DNA from: Planctomycetota bacterium
GTDB lineage: Bacteria; Planctomycetota; MHYJ01; JACPRB01
Length of the DNA stretch: 7,112 nt
NCBI GenBank assembly: GCA_023261405.1
Contig: JAHFOZ010000200.1
Location: 1 to 7,112 of the forward strand
Direction: 5' to 3'
The position numbers and the translations under genes were made by a program. Shown in pieces: positions 1 through 6,200 of this stretch (position 1 is its first letter; every line of letters begins with the position of its first letter). The notes beneath the pieces were generated by a model. The model was given only the letters and a program-made list of their open reading frames with translations. It did not search any database and had not been told where the DNA came from.

Positions 1-168
1 CTTGGAGGGGGACATCTTAGCAGTCCCCCCCCCGGGGGGACGCCACAAACTTCGGATGAGGAGAAGTTCGCGCCGGCGCTCCGGAAGTTTCACTACGATC
101 CGGCGCGCTGCAAGACCTATCTCGAGCAGCTGGGGATCCAGTATCCGACGCTCCGCCCGGAACGATAG
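1..168 (+). CDS. C-terminal fragment of an unrecognised protein (5' end outside window)
   Basis: Reading frame 1 is open from the first base to a TAG at 166-168 and gives 55 residues with no start codon needed inside the window. The last 37 codons look truly coding: the protein is balanced in composition (it includes KFHYDPARCKTYLEQLGI and ends in LRPER) and about 30 of 37 third positions are G or C. The first 18 codons are less convincing, with about 10 of 18 third positions G or C. They cross a palindromic C9G6 tract and read as Gly/Ser/Pro-rich. I recognise no family or motif and assign no function. The gene converges on the large minus-strand gene, with 47 bases between the two stops. It could be the end of an intact gene, or of one whose interior was disturbed by insertion of the palindrome. 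I am fairly sure of the frame near the stop and unsure of it upstream of about base 54. Confidence 0.6.
   Translation, partial: LGGGHLSSPPPGGTPQTSDEEKFAPALRKFHYDPARCKTYLEQLGIQYPTLRPER
7..41. repeat. GC-rich palindromic hairpin, REP-like
   Basis: GGGGGAC at 7-13 pairs with GTCCCCC at 23-29 around a nine-base loop. The second arm can instead pair with a third: GTCCCCCC at 23-30 against GGGGGGAC at 34-41 around CCC. The three arms therefore form two competing strong hairpins in 35 bases. Short palindromes ending in GGGGAC/GTCCCC resemble the REP-type ends mobilised by IS200-like (RAYT, Y1) transposases, but no transposase is visible here. The element lies in the frame of the plus-strand fragment gene, where codon bias weakens. 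It could equally be a fortuitous GC palindrome or a sequencing artefact of the C run. Confidence 0.5.
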
Positions 169-209
169 GCACCCGGTCCAAAGTTTGCATCAACGCAAAA
201 CTTCGTGCC
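168..209. terminator. Possible bidirectional terminator between convergent genes
   Basis: The gap between the two stop codons holds an imperfect inverted repeat. AAGTTTGC at 181-188 pairs with GCAAAACTT at 195-203 with one bulged A, closing a six-base loop. An outer GGCAC (168-172) can pair with GTGCC (205-209), leaving an uneven internal loop. The position is right for transcription from both sides to end here. There is no clean U-tract on either strand, so it is a weak intrinsic-terminator candidate at best. Confidence 0.35.
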
Positions 210-215
210 GCAGCC

Positions 216-3200
216 CTACTTCTTCGTCCGCTCCACCTCCACGCCCCGCTGCTCGCGCATGTTGTTGGACCAGTAGAGCGCCCCCTTCTCCTTGTTGAGT
301 TCCTCGATCTGGTCGTTGAGCAGGTCCTGCTGCTGCTTCTGCTGGAATTCCTGGCCCGCCGGTCCCTGCGCCGCCCTGGTGGCCGCCTGCGGGACCGGCC
401 GGTGGGTCGTCTGTCCCCGGTAGATCGCGACATGGCCGCCCTTCTCGGCGACCACCACGGCCAGCCCGCCGCGTACCGTGGACTCCCAGATTCCGCGCAG
501 GTCGGTTTTCTGGTTGGCGATCGCGCTGTCGCCCGTGCCGAAGATCGTCACCTTGACGCCCTCCTCGAAAGCCCCCGTGGCGGAGTTTGCCACGTTGACG
601 CGCACGTTGCCCGAGGTCTCGTCCTGCACCGTCATCGTGAGGTCGCTCCGGAGGACGAGGCCGCTGGCGAAGAAGTCACCCGCCTTCACGCCCACGAGAT
701 ACGCGCCCGGTTCCTTGAGCTCAAGGGGGAGCTTCTGGCGCTCGCGCCGCTTTGCGTTCGGGTGGTCCAGCTTGAACGTCTTCTCAAAGATCGGCTTGAT
801 GCCCGCCACCTCGATAGCCGCCGCATCCGCCAGGCCCTTGCGGCGCAGCGCCAGCACCGCGAGGTCCACCTTGTAGGCGCGGACCGATGCCTCCGCCACC
901 CCGGCGTACTCGAGGTCCAGCTCCGCGGGCTTCGCGAGCGGGGCCAGCACCGTCTCGGGCACCGCGATCGCCTCCCGCTCCAGGAAGGCGATCGACCGGG
1001 CCGCATCCGGCGAGCTCTCACGCACCTTCTTGTAGTTCTCGAGGGCCTTGTCGAGCTCCCCCTTGGCATGGAAAATCTGCGCCTTCATCAAGGACGCCTG
1101 CTCGCGCACCACCGCGGGGCCCGGGTTCGACTGCCGGCCGTAGTCGAAGGTCTCCATCCGGTCGCAGAGGGCAAGCGACTCGATGAACTTCTTCTGGGCG
1201 AACAGCGCCACCGCCTGCAGGTAGTCGAAGCTGTCCAGGTGCTTGCTCTTGGGGAAACGACCCGCTGCCCAGCGGCCCAGGCTGTCCACCTTTGCGTTCT
1301 TCTGGGATTCGAGGTAGACCCCGCCCAGGGAGAGAGCGACGCGGTCCCCCTCGGCGTCCGCGGGATACCACGCGAGGTGCCGCTCCAGCGCCGCTTCCGC
1401 CTCCGCCAGCATCTCGGCGCGCGTCAACCTCTTGGGGTCCTTCTCGAGGGGTTCCTTCAGGGCGCGTCCCATCGTGAAGAGCCGCTGGGCGAACCCGAAG
1501 AGCATCTCGCGATTGAGCGCCGTGTCGGGGTGGCTACGGAGGAGTTCCTTCATCTGCTCCGCCGCCGGCCGCGTGCGGCCCAGCTCCTCGAGCGCGCCTG
1601 GGAGATTGGCTTCCTGCAGGAAGAAGGCGTCGCAGGTGCCGGCGTGCACCTGCATGGCCCGCTCGTGCTCCTTCATCGCGGCGTAGGCGCGGCCCACGGC
1701 GCGCACCTTGTCGAAAGGCACCACCTCGCCGGGGGATTTCTCCTTCATGACCTCGAAGTAGCGCACCACGGTCTCATGTTCGCCGAGCTCCACGGCGCTG
1801 TAGGTGAGCATCCGCGCCGCCTCGACCGCCGCCCGGTCATTGAGCGCGGCCTTTTCGAAGATCGGCGCCAGCGTCTCTTTCGCCTCCTTCCACTTCTTGG
1901 CCCCAAAGAGGACCCTCGCGGCGCCCAGGCGCTCCGCGGCGGTCCAGGGCCGGTCCGCCTCGAATGCCGCGCCGGCGGCCAGGACTTCGAGGCCGACGGT
2001 GGCGCCTGGAGCATCGGGATAAACCCACAAAGTCTGCATGAGCTTGAACTCCGCATCCTTGTGGGGCCCGACGATGGCGAAGGCCGCCTTCCCTTCGACC
2101 CGCAGGCCCGTGGGGACCGGGAGCTCCACGATCCGGTAATCCGTGGTCGTGCCCTTCGACACCAGCTCGTAGACCAGCAGGAAAGGGCGACCCGCCGCCA
2201 TGCGGCTCATCGAGGGCATCGTGGTGATGTCCGTGACCGGGGTGGCCTCGACGTCTTCCGGTCCGAGGTCGACCCCATCCACGATCCTCTGGGGCCAGAG
2301 GGCCTTCACCTTCATCGATAGGGAGGCATCCGGCCCGCGCGGCCCTTCGCGGCGCGCGAGGGCGTAGAAGGTCCCCGCGCCGGTCGGCTCGATCACGCCG
2401 TTCGTGGCGGAGACCTCGGCATACCCCGTTACGGCCTTGCCGTCGATCTTCAACTCGGTGACCGCGCTCTTGTCGGGCGTGGACTGCAGCGCCAGAGCCA
2501 GCATCGCACGCTCGAACGCCGTGGCGGGGCTCCTGCCGAGCAGCCAGGCCCGGAGTTTCGGGAGGAGCGCGTGGGCGGGGTCGATCTCCGCAAACGCGAA
2601 GGCGCCCAGCGCCGTGACGGCGTAGGAGGTGTTCGCGCCGTCGGGCACGCCGCTCGGCACCGCGTCCCAATGGTCCTCCTTGGCCGCCTTGACCAGACGG
2701 TCCAGCTCGGCCTTCGCCTCCTCCGGCTTGCCCAGCGCCTTGAGCGCCAGCGCAACGGACGCCAGGCCCCGCGGGGGAAGGGCGTCCGCCCCGCGCACAA
2801 GGCGGTGAAGATAGCCGTATTGGGCCTCGCCGCCGCGCGCGAGCGCGAAAAGAAAGAGAGCTTTCAGGTCGTCGCTGGCGACGTGGGTGAAGAGCTCCTT
2901 CAAGCCCTTGCCGTCGGGCGCGATCTCGAACTCCGCGGCCTTTGCCTCGGCGGCCGCGAGATAGACGAGGACCGGCCAGGCCGTGTCGTCGGTCACGAGA
3001 TCGGCGATGCCGCTCGCCCGGGTCACGGCGAATTCCTGGACGGCGGGCTTCGTGGCGTCGCTCTTCTCGTAGCGGTGGCGCGCCACCTTCGCGATGAGCC
3101 GCGCGGCCGCGTCGCTCAGGGCGCTGTGGCGGCCCTTCGCCTCGGCGAGGCCGTCCAGGAACGCGGCCGGGCCGGTGGCGACGCGGACGCTCAGCTTTCC

Positions 3201-6200
3201 GGTGCCGTCCGGCGCCAGGGTCGCTTTCGCGGCGAACGCGCCGCCCGTCTCGGTGTGCAGCACCGGTCCCGCCGGGCGCAGGGAGATCTTCTTCTCCAGG
3301 CGGACCCCGTCCATGGCAAGGGCTGCCGTGGCCCCCGCAGTCCAAGGGAAGACGTGCTCCGCGGTGGAACGGGCGGCGACCTTGACCGGGACGTCCGTGC
3401 CGCCGAACGAGAGCGTGACCTGCTGCTCGTGGGCGGAGTGGTTGGTCAGGAGGGCCACGACGCTCGTCGCCTCGCCCTCCACGGCGCTCTCCGGGGCGCG
3501 GAACTCCGCCGTCACGGGCGCACGCCCCTTGACCTCGGCCGCATGGGTTGCGATCGCGTTCGAGCCGTCCACGGCCCAGGCGGTCACGGCATAGGTGTCC
3601 CATCCCTGGGGCAGGCGGAACCGGAAGACGGCCGTACCCGCGGCGTCCGCCGTGGCCGATGCCACGAGGAGCGGTTCCGGATCGGCCATCGGGGCCACCC
3701 GCTTCATCCTCCCGCCGTAGCGGCCCCCGGCCCCACCCCCGCCCCCGGCGGTGACGAAGTGCCTGCCGTCCTCCGCGGCGGGTTCCGGCGCCGGGGCCGG
3801 GGCCTGGGGCGGCCGCAGCATGCGGTCATGGTCCATCATGACCCGGGCGGCCCCCTCGTTACTCTTGAGGTTCGCCAGCTTCTCCATGGCGTAGAGGACC
3901 TGGGCGTCGATCTGCACCGTCTGGCCGACGAACGCCGCGGCCGCCGAGGAATCCCCCGTGAAGTAACGGCCGGGGCGGTTCGACAGGAAGGCGTTGAGGT
4001 CCAGCCCCGTCGTCACGCGCTGCGACGCGATCAGGATCAGCTCGCTGCCCGGCCGGGCCGTGACCTTGACCACGGCCTCCTCGCCGGGACGGACTTCCTT
4101 CTTTTCGGGCTCGACCTTGACCGTGGGGGCCTTGAGGCGGAAGTCGCGCACGTCGGCGTGGAACTTGCCGTCCTTCATCATCAGGACCGCCACGCTGAAA
4201 TCCCGCGCCCGGCCGGGCGGCGGGCCCAGCTTGAGGATGGTCCTCCCCTTTTCCAGCATCACCGGGACGGACTGCTCGATCGCCTCGCCTTCCACCGTCA
4301 CGTAGGCCAGCCCCTTCTCGAGGCGCGAGAGGACGCTGAACTCCAGCGGCACCCCGGGGTCGAACTCGTCGGCCGCCGAGAGGAGCCGTAGCTTCTGGTC
4401 CTTTTTGTCGTCCACCGCGGTGACGCTGGCCAGGGCGGCAACGGGGAGGCCGTCCTCGTCCTTCAGCGAGACCCTGACCCGGTGGGCGCCACCCTCCCTG
4501 GGGGTGAACGCGAACCGGCCCAGGCCCTGGGCGTCGGTGGTCATCTCGCCGGTGGCCACGGGGAACCGCTCCCCGGCCTCGTTCAGGCGCTCCACGACCC
4601 AGGCGAAGCGGGCGCTTACCGGGGAGTCATCCGACCGGCGGGCCTTCAGCTCCACCGTCTTTCCGTCACCCGCGGGGATTGGCTCGTGAAGTCGGGACGG
4701 CTCCTCGAAGGTGAGCAGGGTCCCCCTGGAATGGAAGACCACGGCGTGGGCATCCGTGATGCCGTCATACTGCGCCTCGATCCGGGCGAAGCCCTCGCGG
4801 AAGTGCTGAGCCGTTTCGCGGAGCGCCACCGCGAACGTGCCGTCGGCGGCCGTGCGGCGGTCGACCCAGTCGAGGGCGCCGGGGAGACGGACCTTCACGC
4901 GGCGGTCGGGGAGCGGGCGGCCGTAAGCGTCGCGCAGGACGACCGTCACGTCCACGTCGTCCCCGAGGAAAAACGGCTTGTCGTCCACGAGGAACTCGAA
5001 GCGGGGCCGGCTCTGGACGCGCTCGCCGATGCCCACATCGAGGCTTCCGAGGAGCTTCTCCTGGGGCTTGAGGGGCTCGAAGACCTGCAGGCGTGCGCCC
5101 GGCAGCGCCAGGTCGGGCAGCCGGAAGGAGGAGGCCGCGGTCCCGGCGGCGGAGGGGACGAGGTCGGCCTCGAAGAAGGGGAGCCCCTGGAGGGTGGAGA
5201 CCGCGAGGCGGTACTTCTTGCCGGCGGGGATCGAGAAGGCGCCGCCCGCGACGTCGCGGAGGACCACGCGGACTTTGACCTCGTCTCCCGGGAGATAGTA
5301 GGCGCGATCGGTGAGGACGAGCGCCCTGGGGGCGCGCTCGGGCGGCGTCGGGAGCGAGGAGACGTCGAGGTCCTGGAACGTCAGGTGCGCCTTCGACTCC
5401 GCCAGGAACGAAAGGCGGCCCGCGAGGGTCTCCTTCGTCCACGCCTTGAGGTGCTTCGCGTCGGCGGCGGTCCGCACGGTCGCATCGGCGACGGCGAGGC
5501 CGGTCTTCTGGTCCTGCACGAGCGCCGTTGCGGCCTTGCGGCCCGCGCGGGCGACCAGGGCGAGGTCGGAGACGAGGACGACGGTCTTGGCCTCGAGCGT
5601 CCCCGCGGACGCGGTGATCACGTAGGCGCCCGTGTCCTTCAGGGGGAGCTCGACGTCGAGCTTCATCCCTTTGAAGCGGCGGAAATCCTTCACCGCGAAC
5701 TCCCACTCCTTGTCGGGGGCGATCACGGCGACCTCGAGCCCCTGCAGGCCCGACGTCGAGGCCTTCTTTTCAAAGTAGTCCTTGAGATCGAGCGACCAGA
5801 GCTTGAACTTCACGGTCTCGACATTCCGGCAGGCGAGCTTGACGGCTGGGGTCTCGCCGCTGCGGAAGGCGCGCTCGCTCGAGAGGGCGAGGGCCTTGTT
5901 CTGGAGGAGGCCGGTGAGCGTGATGGATTCGTCCTTCCATCCACCGTCCACCTTGGCGAGTTCCTTGAGCGCGTTCTCGAAGTCGTCGAGCTCGCCCGCC
6001 ATGAGCTCCGCGGCGGAGTAGCGGGCCTGGCGACCCTTCTCGTCGGCCGGGTAGCGGGCCGCGGCGCGCAGCCAGGCCTCCACGGCCTCCTTGAATTTCT
6101 TCTCCTCCTTGAAGGACTCGCCGCTGCGGTAGGCGGCGTGCGGGGCGCGGGAGTCGGCGGCATGGAGGGCGAGGAACTCGTCGATGGCCGTGCGGGCGCC

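Noticed and set aside
2..298. Plus-strand open frame of 98 residues from a TTG
   Set aside because: The translation is Arg/Ser-rich and runs across the fragment gene, the intergenic gap and the end of the giant gene. Frame 1 gives a much better protein over the same bases.
17..433. Minus-strand open frame of 138 residues
   Set aside because: It is Arg/Ser-rich and out of frame with the clear C-terminal end of the giant gene, which it overlaps from 216 onward.
3114..3188. Search for a displaced thioester Cys-Gln nearby
   Set aside because: No cysteine codon occurs in the macroglobulin core between residues 421 and 1818, so no alternative site exists.
1837..3603. Minus-strand open frame of 588 residues in a different phase from the giant gene
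   Set aside because: The composition is Gly/Arg/Pro-rich and domain-free, while the giant gene's frame in the same place encodes recognisable A2M domains.
3715..3800. G/C-rich runs (CCCCCGGCCCC and similar) considered as a regulatory or recombination site
   Set aside because: They are explained by Gly and Pro codons of the bait-region linker.
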